64,000 nt of DNA from an uncultured Candidatus Poseidoniales archaeon (GTDB lineage: Archaea > Thermoplasmatota > Poseidoniia > Poseidoniales > Poseidoniaceae), in NCBI GenBank assembly GCA_905182125.1, contig CAJJAV010000027.1, positions 1 through 64,000 of the forward strand. The letters are read 5' to 3'. How positions within the stretch are numbered: the first letter of the stretch is position 1; every line of letters begins with the position of its first letter. Position numbers and translations under genes: made by a program. Of this stretch, positions 46,135 through 55,486 are shown piece after piece. A model generated the notes under the pieces. It was not told the DNA's origin, ran no database searches, and was given only the letters and a program-made list of their open reading frames with translations.

Positions 46135-46797
46135 TCAAGCGTTTCCTGCCTTCTCGACTTCGGCCCAGTCTCGCATGAACCCTTCAAGACCTTTATCGGT
46201 GAGTGGATGGGTCATTAATTGACGGAAGATTTTGGCAGGCATGGTCGCTGTATGAGCGCCAAGCTGGATGCATTGGAGGACGTGGGTTGGGTGTCGAATT
46301 GAGGCTGCAAGGACTTTTGTCGTGATCCAAGGATAATTATTCCATGTGTCCATGATTTCAGCGATGAGATTCATTCCATCGTGGCCAGTGTCATCGATTC
46401 GTCCAATGAATGGCGAGACATAGGTTGCTCCTGCCTTCGCAGCCATGAGCGCTTGAGAGGCAGAAAAGATCAGTGTAACGTTGGTGCTGATTCCTTCGCT
46501 TGTAAGGATTTTAGTTGCTGCCAAACCTTCAGGGGTGCATGGAATCTTGATGATGACGTTCTCGGGTAGGCTTGCTTTCAATGCCAGACCTTGTTCGACC
46601 ATACCTGCTGTATCCATTGCAGTGACTTCTGCAGAGATTGGACCATCACAAATGGATGCAATTTCTGCAACAACTTGTTTGAAGTCTCGTCCACTCTTCT
46701 TGATCAAAGAGGGGTTCGTGGTCACACCATCTAGGATGCCCCATGCAGCAATTTCTCGTATTTCATCTACGTCAGCGGTGTCTAGGAAGAACTCCAT
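46135..46797 (-). CDS. tal: Transaldolase / fructose-6-phosphate aldolase (TalC-MipB type)
   Basis: Class I aldolase of the non-oxidative pentose phosphate route. About 220 residues, the short TalC form. [20 protein letters not shown] is the family start (ATG 46797). [16 protein letters not shown] holds the phosphate region. The Schiff-base Lys is in [17 protein letters not shown] (about residue 87), and [19 protein letters not shown] and [16 protein letters not shown] follow. It lies in the same leftward run as both transketolase halves, so the three enzymes probably work together to make pentose phosphates. Confidence 0.93.
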   Translation of the reverse strand: MEFFLDTADVDEIREIAAWGILDGVTTNPSLIKKSGRDFKQVVAEIASICDGPISAEVTAMDTAGMVEQGLALKASLPENVIIKIPCTPEGLAATKILTSEGISTNVTLIFSASQALMAAKAGATYVSPFIGRIDDTGHDGMNLIAEIMDTWNNYPWITTKVLAASIRHPTHVLQCIQLGAHTATMPAKIFRQLMTHPLTDKGLEGFMRDWAEVEKAGNA

Positions 46798-46853
46798 GTT
46801 GGTTGGTTGTGCCACGCACTCCTTCAAGTATCCGCTCAGGGCTTGCGGTGCAT

Positions 46854-47216
46854 TCATTGGTAAGTCGTGTATTTTGCAGATGATCCCCTAACCAATTCGG
46901 CAGGGTATTTTTGTTCATTGATTTCGAATTTTTGGTTCATAATTGTGATGGGATCGAGGCCTAATACACTGCACAAACGCAGGCAGTACATCATGACGTC
47001 AGCAGTCTCATGGGCTATTTTTTGAGTCAACGCACTGTCCTCAAGAACTTCTTCGACGCTTGGATTTACCCATTGGACTGTTTCGGAGAGTTCTGCAGAT
47101 TCGATGCTGATTGACGCAACGAGGTTTTTGACGCTATGAAATTGATTCCAGTCTCTTTGTTTGACAAAGGCATCCAAGCGAGTGTTCAGCTCTTTCAGGG
47201 GGTCATTGGTCTCCAT
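46854..47216 (-). CDS. MazG-like nucleotide pyrophosphohydrolase
   Basis: All-alpha NTP pyrophosphatase that hydrolyses (d)NTPs to monophosphates, often house-cleaning dCTP or modified nucleotides. 120 residues. The metal-binding acidic motif is split as expected: [14 protein letters not shown] (E-x-x-E, about residues 38-42) and [14 protein letters not shown] (E-x-x-D, about 68-71). The C-terminal [16 protein letters not shown] matches the K-x-x-x-R-Y-P tail of this group. It lies between transketolase and transaldolase genes; a start upstream overlaps neither. Confidence 0.88.
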   Translation of the reverse strand: METNDPLKELNTRLDAFVKQRDWNQFHSVKNLVASISIESAELSETVQWVNPSVEEVLEDSALTQKIAHETADVMMYCLRLCSVLGLDPITIMNQKFEINEQKYPAELVRGSSAKYTTYQ

Positions 47217-47256
47217 AACCGTTGTTCGTCCGTGACCCTAATGGTTGTTGGCTTGT

Positions 47257-48192
47257 TCACTTTCGCTGAATTGCTTTCTCTGCAGCCGCTGCAATGTGAG
47301 GTGCAGAAAGTTGCATGACTTCGAGCATTTCATCCGCTTGACCAGATTCACCAAAGCGGTCAGGAACGCCAACTCGTTCGAGTGGAGCCGGTTGGTTTGA
47401 GACAAGATGCTCTGCGACGGCCCCGCCGAGTCCACCGATGATGTTGTGGTCTTCAGCAGTCACAACGGCACCACATTGTGCCACCAGTCGGTCGATAAGG
47501 GCTCCATCAAGTGGCTTGAGTGTGTGCATATCTACGACGCAAGCGTTCACGCCTTTTCCAGATAGGGTTTCTGCTGCTTTGAGTGCTTCAGAAACCAAGA
47601 CTCCACAGGCAATGATCGCGACGTCTATTCCTTCCTTGAGAACGATCCCTTTTCCGATTTGAATTTCATCTTCACGACCATCGTACAACACAGGTGTCTT
47701 ATTTCGGGCTGTTCGCATGTATGATGGCTGACCCAATGCTGGCAATTGCATTGTGAGAACACGGGTGCTTACATCATCACATGGGTGCATGACCACGACG
47801 TTTGGTAGCGTGCGGAAAATAGCCAAATCTTCGATTGATTGAGCCGATGAACCATCGGTTCCTGTGTGCGTTCCACCGTGGCTGCCACACAGATGAACGG
47901 GAAGGTTGGGCCGAGCCACACCGTTGCGCATTTGTTCAAATGCACGTTCGGTAAAGATTGCAAATGTACTGGCAAAGGGTATGTATCCAGCAGAGGCCAG
48001 TCCTGCTCCAACGAGCAACATGTTTTGTTCACCAATTCCACAGGACACAGTTCGATCCGGGTAGGCCTTTCTGAAATGGAGGGATTTGGTTGATTTACCA
48101 AGATCTGCTTCAAGGACGACAACTTTGGGATTGTCTGCCAATTCGAGCAAGGCTTGGCCGTAGCCGTCGCGGGTTGCTGCCATTCGTGTCAT
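47257..48192 (-). CDS. tktC: Transketolase, C-terminal subunit
   Basis: Carries the pyrimidine-binding and C-terminal domains of thiamine-diphosphate transketolase. 311 residues. Features are VVLEADLGKSTKSLHFRKAY, CGIGEQNMLLVGAGLASAGY (with the ThDP Glu), SHGGTHTGTDGSSAQSIEDL, and VDMHTLKPLDGALIDRLV. Its ATG overlaps the tktN stop by four bases, the usual split arrangement in archaea and some bacteria. Confidence 0.95.
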   Translation of the reverse strand: MTRMAATRDGYGQALLELADNPKVVVLEADLGKSTKSLHFRKAYPDRTVSCGIGEQNMLLVGAGLASAGYIPFASTFAIFTERAFEQMRNGVARPNLPVHLCGSHGGTHTGTDGSSAQSIEDLAIFRTLPNVVVMHPCDDVSTRVLTMQLPALGQPSYMRTARNKTPVLYDGREDEIQIGKGIVLKEGIDVAIIACGVLVSEALKAAETLSGKGVNACVVDMHTLKPLDGALIDRLVAQCGAVVTAEDHNIIGGLGGAVAEHLVSNQPAPLERVGVPDRFGESGQADEMLEVMQLSAPHIAAAAEKAIQRK

Positions 48193-49022
48193 GCTTCCAC
48201 CTCACCGAGTTCAATCATAGCTTGTTTGAATTGCTCATCGTTTGGTGCAGCCCCATGGAACGATGGGTTGTTTTCCATGTACGAGATTCCACCACCTTTG
48301 ATGGTGTGTGCAATAAGAATTGATGGGCCATTTGAGTTTTCTTCGGCTTCGAGGAAATCCAAACCTTCCATGACTTCTGTCATGTTGTGGCCATCGATTT
48401 CCTTGACGTTCCAGCCAAACGAACGCCACTTTGCTGGTATGTCGAACATTCGCATTTGCTCTTCGCAGAAATCGTCGTTTTGGATTCGATTTCGATCGAG
48501 AATAACTTTCAAGTTGCCAAGCTCATGGTGGGCTGCTGCCATTGCTGCTTCCCAAACGCTTCCTTCCTGCATTTCCCCATCACCGATCATCACAAAGGCA
48601 CGGCGCTCGCTTTTATCGAGGCGCGCTGCGATTGCACAACCCATGCCAAAGGAGAGACCCATACCGAGGGACCCAGCTGAGAAGTCCACTCCGGGGCACC
48701 ACTTGCTATCGACGTGTCCTTGACAGACACCGCCAAGAACACGGTACGATTTGAGATCTTCATGAGAGATGAAACCCATCTCGGCAAGAACTGCGTACAT
48801 ACCGGGAGAAGCGTGTCCCTTGGAAAGAATAAATCGGTCACGGTCAGCCCATTTTGGTTCGTCAGGTCGGATGCGCATTCGCGTTGCATATAGCGCTGAT
48901 ATCAAATCGATTTCAGAAAGTGAACCACCAGGGTGACCTGCTTGAGCGCGGTACACCATCTTGATAATCTCGACCCTGCACTTTCGTGCCATTTCTTCAA
49001 TTTCTTCGATGCTTGTTGACAT
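48189..49022 (-). CDS. tktN: Transketolase, N-terminal subunit
   Basis: Diphosphate-binding half of transketolase. About 277 residues. QAGHPGGSLSEIDLISALYA is the family N-terminal signature, RFILSKGHASPGMYAVLAEM follows, and the ThDP/Mg motif is GDGEMQEGSVWEAAMAAAHH with IQNDD. ATG 49022 (MSTSIEEIEEMARKC) matches known N-termini and follows GTAGGGGAAC. An ATG at 49100 that overlaps the transporter stop (ATGA) is an equally open start and would add 26 basic residues. Confidence 0.93.
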   Translation of the reverse strand: MSTSIEEIEEMARKCRVEIIKMVYRAQAGHPGGSLSEIDLISALYATRMRIRPDEPKWADRDRFILSKGHASPGMYAVLAEMGFISHEDLKSYRVLGGVCQGHVDSKWCPGVDFSAGSLGMGLSFGMGCAIAARLDKSERRAFVMIGDGEMQEGSVWEAAMAAAHHELGNLKVILDRNRIQNDDFCEEQMRMFDIPAKWRSFGWNVKEIDGHNMTEVMEGLDFLEAEENSNGPSILIAHTIKGGGISYMENNPSFHGAAPNDEQFKQAMIELGEVEA

Positions 49023-49096
49023 ACGTTCCCCTACAGCCCTACGGCCTTCACGGGCGACCTTTGATGCTTGTGCAAACAATCGGCGGTCGTAGGTTC

Positions 49097-51157
49097 TCAT
49101 TTTTTGGGTGGTGGAAGCAATGCATTGTAGAATTTTATCAACACGTCACCGGCCACGACCATGGCATCAGTCAGCAAGTTTCCACCCTTCGGTAGAGCGC
49201 GTGTAGCCAGCCAAATGAACACAGCCACGAACCATCCAAAGAAGGCCAAGGACAGGAGGCTGTTGAGGGTGACGACACCAAATATTTCGGGCAGGTTGAT
49301 GTCGAGTACGATCAGGACTGCAATGAGCACACCAAGGATTGATTCTCCAGCAATGAAACCCGCACCGATTAAGACACCACGGTTTTCCACTTCCTTGGCA
49401 GCGGTAGCTGCTTCTTTGGAAGGTATTCGATTGAGCGTTCCATCCACTCGGAAGTGAGCGGTTCGCAAAGCAAAGTAGGAGATGATACCGCCAAGCATGA
49501 TTGGGACTGAAAGTCCGAGAGGGAGGTAAATACCAATAGCAACCGACATCACCGGCATTCGCAGGTAAATGAGGACCACGGCAATGAGTGCTCCGAGTGT
49601 GACCATTTGTAGGTTGAGATCGCCACCAAAAGCACCTTGGATGATGGCACCAATAAGTTCAGCTTGCGGCGCAAACAGGGCATTGCTGCAATCGTATTGG
49701 TCCGCTGCGGCCAGATTTAGATTCGTATTGGCGCATGCTGTCTTCGAAATTTGAAATGCATCGTGGAGAAGGGCTAATGTTGGACCGATGACAATAGCAC
49801 CGGTGATGACACCAATGATTTCTGCTACTTGTTGTCGCCAAGGCGTTGCACCAACCATATGTCCGGTTTTCAGGTCCTGCATGACATCGCCAGCAATCGC
49901 AGCAGATGAAGCCACAACTGCAGCAATCAGGAGGGTTGCAAGCATCAATTCCTCTCGTCCAAGGCCGAGGAGTAAATCACCTACGACCCACACGAGTGCA
50001 ACGGTGAACAAAAGCGTAGCAATGGTCATGCCCGATACAGGTGAATTGGATGAACCAACCACGCCTGCAATGTAGCCAGCAACAGCAGCAAAGAAGAAGG
50101 AAACCACGGCTAGGAAGAGTGCTCCAGCCAAAGCAAGACCAAAGGAGCCTGTTGATTTCCAGTAGAAGAGGAATGTTAGGACAACCAGAACGCCACAGAA
50201 CATGATCACCTTATCGAGTGGTAGATCAATTTCAGTTCGCAATGGCTCAACATCATCATCATCTGTTTTAATCAGCGCTTTGGACAGACCGGTAATGATG
50301 GTTTTTCGCATTGACCAGAGGGTGTACACACCACCGACGACCATTGCACCAACACCGACGTAACGAATTTGTTCCGCCCAAATACCATAGAAACCGTCGA
50401 CCAAGGAATCTGATGTTGGCCATCCGTGAATGAGCCCATACATTGGGACAAGCAAACCAAAACCGATCACGCCCCCTAGGAAAATATACGAGGCAATTCG
50501 AACGCCTACAATGTAGCCGACCGAAAGCAGAGCAATGGACAAGTCCATACCTGCATAGAGCCGGGTTCCAAGGAAACCAACTGCGGATTCAACGGTGTGT
50601 TGCGTGACTTCGAAACCTTTGACCATGAGACCATAGATGGCGCCGATACCTAGAGCATAGAGAATGGCTAAGGCACCTTCGCCACCTTCTTCTCCGGCGA
50701 CAAGGACTTCTCTGCATGCGACACCTTCTGGATATGGCAAGGCTTCTTCGACGATGAAAAGTCGGCGCAGTGCAATTGTAAACATGGTTCCTAACAGGCC
50801 ACCAAGGGTTGCAATGATGAGGGTGTCAAGCCATTGAATATCATCCCAAAGTCCGATGACAAGCATTGCTGGGACGGTGAAAATAATTCCAGCAGCAAGC
50901 GATTCACCGGCACTCGCCATGGTTTGAACAGAGTTGTTTTCGAGGATGCTGACATCATTAAACAACGAGCGTAGGATGATCATGGACATCACAGCTGCAG
51001 GAATACTCGCAGAAACGGTCATTCCAGCATACAACCCCAAATAGGCATTTGCTGCCGTCATTAGGATCCCCAGAAGAATACCAACGACAACAACGCGTAA
51101 GGTCAACTCAGGGGGTGATTCTGTTGCCGGGATGTACGGGTCATGGACGGCGCTCAT
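49097..51157 (-). CDS. OPT-family oligopeptide / metal-chelate transporter
   Basis: Secondary transporter of the OPT (oligopeptide / yellow-stripe) family, about 14-16 membrane helices, 686 residues. Family markers are AANAYLGLYAGMTVSASIPA near the N-terminus, EEALPYPEGVACREVLVAGE, and MPVMSVAIGIYLPLGLSVPI with the C-terminal GFIAGESILGVLIAV. Substrate is unknown; peptide uptake would suit a heterotroph. ATG 51157 is chosen; GTG 51190 is possible. A perfect dyad sits just upstream and is described separately. Confidence 0.93.
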   Translation of the reverse strand: MSAVHDPYIPATESPPELTLRVVVVGILLGILMTAANAYLGLYAGMTVSASIPAAVMSMIILRSLFNDVSILENNSVQTMASAGESLAAGIIFTVPAMLVIGLWDDIQWLDTLIIATLGGLLGTMFTIALRRLFIVEEALPYPEGVACREVLVAGEEGGEGALAILYALGIGAIYGLMVKGFEVTQHTVESAVGFLGTRLYAGMDLSIALLSVGYIVGVRIASYIFLGGVIGFGLLVPMYGLIHGWPTSDSLVDGFYGIWAEQIRYVGVGAMVVGGVYTLWSMRKTIITGLSKALIKTDDDDVEPLRTEIDLPLDKVIMFCGVLVVLTFLFYWKSTGSFGLALAGALFLAVVSFFFAAVAGYIAGVVGSSNSPVSGMTIATLLFTVALVWVVGDLLLGLGREELMLATLLIAAVVASSAAIAGDVMQDLKTGHMVGATPWRQQVAEIIGVITGAIVIGPTLALLHDAFQISKTACANTNLNLAAADQYDCSNALFAPQAELIGAIIQGAFGGDLNLQMVTLGALIAVVLIYLRMPVMSVAIGIYLPLGLSVPIMLGGIISYFALRTAHFRVDGTLNRIPSKEAATAAKEVENRGVLIGAGFIAGESILGVLIAVLIVLDINLPEIFGVVTLNSLLSLAFFGWFVAVFIWLATRALPKGGNLLTDAMVVAGDVLIKFYNALLPPPKK

Positions 51158-51160
51158 CCG

Positions 51161-51178
51161 TTGTTCCACATGGAACAA
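51161..51178. promoter_or_regulatory. Perfect 8-base dyad at the OPT gene 5' end
   Basis: TTGTTCCA and TGGAACAA form a perfect inverted repeat around a two-base centre, ending three bases before the chosen OPT start. A second short palindrome (GTTGTTCAAC) begins at about 51179. The site lies downstream of the shared TATA region, where an archaeal repressor would block transcription. If translation instead begins at GTG 51190, the dyad would be coding. Confidence 0.45.
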
Positions 51179-51220
51179 GTTGTTCAACACATCGCAGTAC
51201 CAAGATTGGGAAATCCTCCA

Positions 51221-51231
51221 TTATTATCATA
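51221..51231. promoter_or_regulatory. AT-rich TATA region between OPT and P-type ATPase genes
   Basis: TTATTATCATA is the only AT-rich block in the 95-base divergent spacer. On the plus strand it lies 22-32 bases before ATG 51253, which would give a leaderless ATPase mRNA. On the minus strand it can serve the OPT gene with a leader of about 40 bases carrying the dyad. Confidence 0.4.
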
Positions 51232-51252
51232 AGTCATCCATGAAACCGGAGC

Positions 51253-54204
51253 ATGAAGGGTGACCCCCTTTGGGTGACGAACATGATTCAAGAACATTGG
51301 CACGATATTAGCCCTGAAGATACTTTCGCGAAGTTGGAAACCCAATCTGAAGGACTCACAAACAGCGAAGTTGTCACCCGTCGAGAACGCTATGGGGAAA
51401 ACAAACTCCAAGAACCAAAAAAGACACCCGGATGGCTCCGTTTCCTCTCTCAATACCACGACCCTTTGAATTATTTATTGATTGGTGCGGCCTTGGTTGC
51501 GCTTTCCATCGACCCCGACCATCCAGGTGATGCTATTTTCATCTTCTCCGTTCTCACAGCCAATGCCATCTTCGGCTATTGGCAAGAAGGTCAGGCAGAG
51601 CAAGCCATGGATGCTCTCAAACAAATGGCAGTATCCACGTGCATCGTTGTACGAGATGGCGTGGAGCAGGAAGTACCTACGCCCCTGCTCGTACCCGGCG
51701 ATGTGGTCCGCCTTGAGGAAGGCCTCAATGTACCGGCTGACGTGAGAATCGTCGAATCTTATCAGTGCAAAGTGGACGAGTCATCCCTAACGGGAGAATC
51801 AAACAGCATAAAAAAAACCGTCGGTGTTTTACCTACGGAATCATTGCTGGCTGATCGAAACAACATGGCCTACATGGGCACAACTGTAGCGAGCGGTCGT
51901 TCGGTTGGGATTGTGGTCAATATTGGAATGGAGACCGAACTTGGTCGCATTGCAAGTGATATCGTTGGTGCAGAATCTCCGAAAACACCCCTCGAAAACA
52001 AACTAGAATCCCTAGGTAAATTCTTGGGAATGGTGGCACTTGTTGTCGCCGTTTTGATGGTTGCCATCAAGATGATGATCGCTTATGGTGATGAATCAGC
52101 GGATCTGAAGGAAGTTGCTATTGAACAATTCATTGTCGCCATTGCCATCTTCGTAGCAATCGTTCCAGAGGGTTTACCAATTATTTTGGTCATCACCTTG
52201 GCCCTCGGTATGCGGAACATGGCGAAGCACAAAGCGATCATTCGACGCATGAAAGCCGTTGAAACACTCGGTTCAACCACCGTGATTTGCTCAGATAAAA
52301 CTGGCACATTGACGAAGAATCAAATGACAGCGCGTCAACTCACCACCACTGAAGGTACGTTCACCATCTCTGGTGAAGGGTTCAAACCCAAAGGGGACCT
52401 TTCGTACAACGACGAAGTTGTTACAGAGGCAGAACTGTCAGGATTGCAAAGCGATCTGGGTTTCCGTTTGTCTGCTGCTTGCTTGAGCCTTTGTCACAAT
52501 TCTCAAGTCTCAAAGGTTGATGGGCAATGGCAAGCCTTGGGCGACCCAACCGACTCAGCCTGTGCAGTCCTTGGCTGGAAAATTAATGGTGATGTTCGTA
52601 AGTTTGCACAACGTCATTCTCGAATTCATGAGTTCTTCTTTGATGCAACCCGCAAGAGAATGTCAGTCATTCATGATTACGAAGGTGAGCGCTGGGTGTT
52701 CTCGAAAGGTGGAGCGGGTGGCTACGTACCTCTTGTTAAATGGAAAATTTTGGATGGAGAAATCGTTCCAATTGAACAGAAGGATTTCGATTTGGCTTCA
52801 ATTGCCAACAAAGAAATGGCGAGCCGTGCTATGCGCGTGATTGCTCTTTGTGCTCGACGCCTTGACGATGACGAGAACATCGAAGACATCAAAACCGTAG
52901 AATCAAGTTTCATCTTCCTCGGCCTGGTTGGAATCATGGATCCTCCGCGTGCTGAAGTCAAAGAAGCGATTGAAATTTGTCAACGTGCAGGTATCCGGGT
53001 CAAAATGATCACCGGCGACCAGCAATACACGGCAGAGGCAATCGGTCGAGAACTCAACATTACCGAAGGTGGAATCCCTCCAGTCAACGGTCATGCACTC
53101 TCTCAATTCGATGATGAAGCTCTGAATGAGGCATCCGCTAAAGCCTCGATTTTCTCGCGTGTCACACCGGAACAAAAAATGCGAATTGTATCCTCGCTTC
53201 AAAGCCAAGGCGAAATTGTCGCCATGACTGGCGATGGTGTGAACGATGCACCTGCCCTTTCACGTGCCAACATTGGTATTGCCATGGGTATAGCAGGCAC
53301 TGACGTAGCCAAAGACGCAGCAGACATGGTCCTTCAGGATGACAATTTCGCCAACATTGTTCACGCAGTTGAAGAAGGAAGAAAAATCTATCAAAACATC
53401 CGGAACTTTGTCCGTTACCAAGTATCGACTAACGTTGCTGCTGTTGCATTGATTCTCATATCGACCTTCTTATTTGGTTGGAATCTTCCACTGACAGCAA
53501 CTCAAATTTTGGTGATCAACATCCTCATGGATGGACCACCTGCCGTAGCCCTCGGCGTGGAGAAAAACCATGGAGAGGTCATGAACCAACCGCCGCGTCC
53601 TGTGGATGAAGGTATGCCGAATTTCAGGGATATCACGCTCATTTTCTACCTCGGTGCAGTCATGGTAACTGGAACCCTCATTGTGTTCTTCCTCGCAGGC
53701 GGAGGTGTTGGAACATGTGAATTGCACCCACTCCAAACAGAGGACGATGCACCCTTTGATGTCGCCATGTGCAACCTCGGTATCGGCTCTGGAGCAGATT
53801 CTTCCAACGCAGAGCAAGTTGCTGCGGTCGAAGCATCTGAGCAGTACAGCAGTGACCTTTTCGAGCATGCCCAAACAATGACATTCTCGGTTTTCATTGT
53901 CTATCAGTTGTTTAACGTCATGAATTGCCGAAGCAATCGAGAAAGTGCGTTTAAACTTGGTCTCTTTTCCAATCAATGGATCAATTATGCCTTCTTGTTC
54001 TCGCTTGGCTTGTTAATCTTCTTTGTTCAACTGGCCGAACATCAAGTTCCATTCACCTCACTTTACATCGGTGAACTGATGTCCACGACGGTACTGAGTT
54101 CGACCGATTGGGTGATTATATTTGCAGTTTCAGCCTCTGTGTTCGTCATTGACGAGTTCAGAAAGTTTATTGTTAATTCCAAGTTTTTCACCCCCGGCCG
54201 ATGA
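51253..54204 (+). CDS. P2-type cation-transporting ATPase (Ca2+-ATPase-like)
   Basis: ATP-driven cation pump, 983 residues. N-terminal cation-ATPase domain (GLTNSEVVTRRERYGENKL), TGES loop (DESSLTGESNSIKK), M4 VAIVPEGLPIILVITLALGM, phosphorylation site CSDKTGTLTKNQMT, KGGAGGYVPLVKWK in the nucleotide domain, and MTGDGVNDAPALSRANIGIA at the hinge. VPEGLP in M4 and the overall pattern are closest to P2A (SERCA/PMR1-like) pumps; H+ or Na+ variants cannot be excluded. An extracytoplasmic loop near residues 818-860 has two Cys and many acids. ATG 51283 is an alternative start; 51253 fits the upstream TATA spacing. Confidence 0.92.
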   Translation: MKGDPLWVTNMIQEHWHDISPEDTFAKLETQSEGLTNSEVVTRRERYGENKLQEPKKTPGWLRFLSQYHDPLNYLLIGAALVALSIDPDHPGDAIFIFSVLTANAIFGYWQEGQAEQAMDALKQMAVSTCIVVRDGVEQEVPTPLLVPGDVVRLEEGLNVPADVRIVESYQCKVDESSLTGESNSIKKTVGVLPTESLLADRNNMAYMGTTVASGRSVGIVVNIGMETELGRIASDIVGAESPKTPLENKLESLGKFLGMVALVVAVLMVAIKMMIAYGDESADLKEVAIEQFIVAIAIFVAIVPEGLPIILVITLALGMRNMAKHKAIIRRMKAVETLGSTTVICSDKTGTLTKNQMTARQLTTTEGTFTISGEGFKPKGDLSYNDEVVTEAELSGLQSDLGFRLSAACLSLCHNSQVSKVDGQWQALGDPTDSACAVLGWKINGDVRKFAQRHSRIHEFFFDATRKRMSVIHDYEGERWVFSKGGAGGYVPLVKWKILDGEIVPIEQKDFDLASIANKEMASRAMRVIALCARRLDDDENIEDIKTVESSFIFLGLVGIMDPPRAEVKEAIEICQRAGIRVKMITGDQQYTAEAIGRELNITEGGIPPVNGHALSQFDDEALNEASAKASIFSRVTPEQKMRIVSSLQSQGEIVAMTGDGVNDAPALSRANIGIAMGIAGTDVAKDAADMVLQDDNFANIVHAVEEGRKIYQNIRNFVRYQVSTNVAAVALILISTFLFGWNLPLTATQILVINILMDGPPAVALGVEKNHGEVMNQPPRPVDEGMPNFRDITLIFYLGAVMVTGTLIVFFLAGGGVGTCELHPLQTEDDAPFDVAMCNLGIGSGADSSNAEQVAAVEASEQYSSDLFEHAQTMTFSVFIVYQLFNVMNCRSNRESAFKLGLFSNQWINYAFLFSLGLLIFFVQLAEHQVPFTSLYIGELMSTTVLSSTDWVIIFAVSASVFVIDEFRKFIVNSKFFTPGR

Positions 54205-54262
54205 TGGTTTAGCCTCACGGGGCCAACCACATCTTCAAGAAGAAAACTCGGTAGCAGAGACC

Positions 54263-55477
54263 ATGTCAGTGTGGACTTCGTCGAGAGTCAATGCTGGTTC
54301 GAATGAAGATTGGCAACAAAGGATTGTCGTTCTCCTCGATGATATGGATGGATGGAGCGAGGCACTCAGCCCGCTTGTTGCCAAACTCCGCCTCGGTGAA
54401 AGGTTCTCCCGAGACGACGGGATGATCCTGTATACACACCCGAATCTGAACGAGGTTGGGCGTCTCGCACATGTGGTTCGAACCGCTCGGTTTGGCGATA
54501 AAGCATTTTTTAACAGCAATGTTCACGTCAACCAAACCAATGTTTGCATCCTTGCGTGCAAGTTTTGCGCCTTCCGTCGTAGTAAGAAAGCAAAAGATGC
54601 CTATGCTCTTGACATCGCTGCTTACCTTGAAGACCTCGAACAATATTCTGAGTATGTTGATGAGGTCCATTCCGTGGGCGGACTTCATCCTGATTGGGGC
54701 GTCGAACACTACGAGGCATTGTTCCGTGCCACCCGCTCTAAATTCCCACACATTACCATCAAAGCCCTCACAGCTGTAGAAATCAAACATCTCTCCCAAC
54801 TTTCCAACCTCACCTACACCGAGACACTCACGAAATTGAAGGACGCTGGGTTGGGCTCCTTACCTGGCGGCGGAGCTGAAATCCTCGATGATGATGTACG
54901 TGCGATTATCTGTAATGGGAAAGAGAGTTCACAAGAGTATCTTGACATTCATCGATCCGCCCATGGTGTAGGTCTTTCAACCAACTGCACCATGTTGTTT
55001 GGTACAATCGAGACATTAGAACAGCGCCTGAACCACATGATATCGCTCAGGGAGTTAGCGGATGAAACACATGGATTCCAATGCTTTGTCCCCTACCCCT
55101 ACCTCCCTGACCATAGCCGCCTTCCCGAAGCGCAGCTGGCTACTGGGAGCGAAATTTTGAGAACAATCGCTGTTTCGCGCTTGATGCTTGATTCGATCCC
55201 TCACCTGAAGGCATACAGAATGAATATTGGAGATGAACTGGCTGAATTGGCTTTGCAATTTGGTGCTGATGACATCGACGGAACCGTTCAGAAAGAGTCG
55301 ATCATGCATCTTGCTGGTTCGACCACACCACTCGACCATGACCGCTTCCAACTTGCGCGACTGATCAAAGATGCAGGATGCGTGCCGATTCAACGCAACA
55401 CGACCTACGAACGTTTCGAAACGTACGTTCCACCCGAACCAAAACGGGTACGCAGACTCAATGTTGTACAGGAATGA
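54263..55477 (+). CDS. mqnE: Aminofutalosine synthase MqnE (radical SAM)
   Basis: Radical SAM enzyme that joins the MqnA product to adenosine and makes aminodeoxyfutalosine for menaquinone synthesis. About 404 residues. The cluster motif is CILACKFCAFRR (CxxxCxxC) near residue 94, with HVNQTNVC before it. Other markers are DEVHSVGGLHPDWGVEHYEA, GAGLGSLPGGGAEILDDDVR-like sequence and FQCFVPYPYLPDHSRL. HPD and PGGGAEI are typical of MqnE rather than MqnC. ATG 54263 is the first good start, 58 bases after the ATPase. Nine bases separate it from mqnA. Confidence 0.93.
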   Translation: MSVWTSSRVNAGSNEDWQQRIVVLLDDMDGWSEALSPLVAKLRLGERFSRDDGMILYTHPNLNEVGRLAHVVRTARFGDKAFFNSNVHVNQTNVCILACKFCAFRRSKKAKDAYALDIAAYLEDLEQYSEYVDEVHSVGGLHPDWGVEHYEALFRATRSKFPHITIKALTAVEIKHLSQLSNLTYTETLTKLKDAGLGSLPGGGAEILDDDVRAIICNGKESSQEYLDIHRSAHGVGLSTNCTMLFGTIETLEQRLNHMISLRELADETHGFQCFVPYPYLPDHSRLPEAQLATGSEILRTIAVSRLMLDSIPHLKAYRMNIGDELAELALQFGADDIDGTVQKESIMHLAGSTTPLDHDRFQLARLIKDAGCVPIQRNTTYERFETYVPPEPKRVRRLNVVQE

Positions 55478-55486
55478 GGTGATCTT

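Noticed and set aside
48235..48700. Plus-strand frames opposite the transketolase subunits
   Set aside because: They are shadows of tktN: no ribosome site, no domain, and a catalytic protein is on the other strand.
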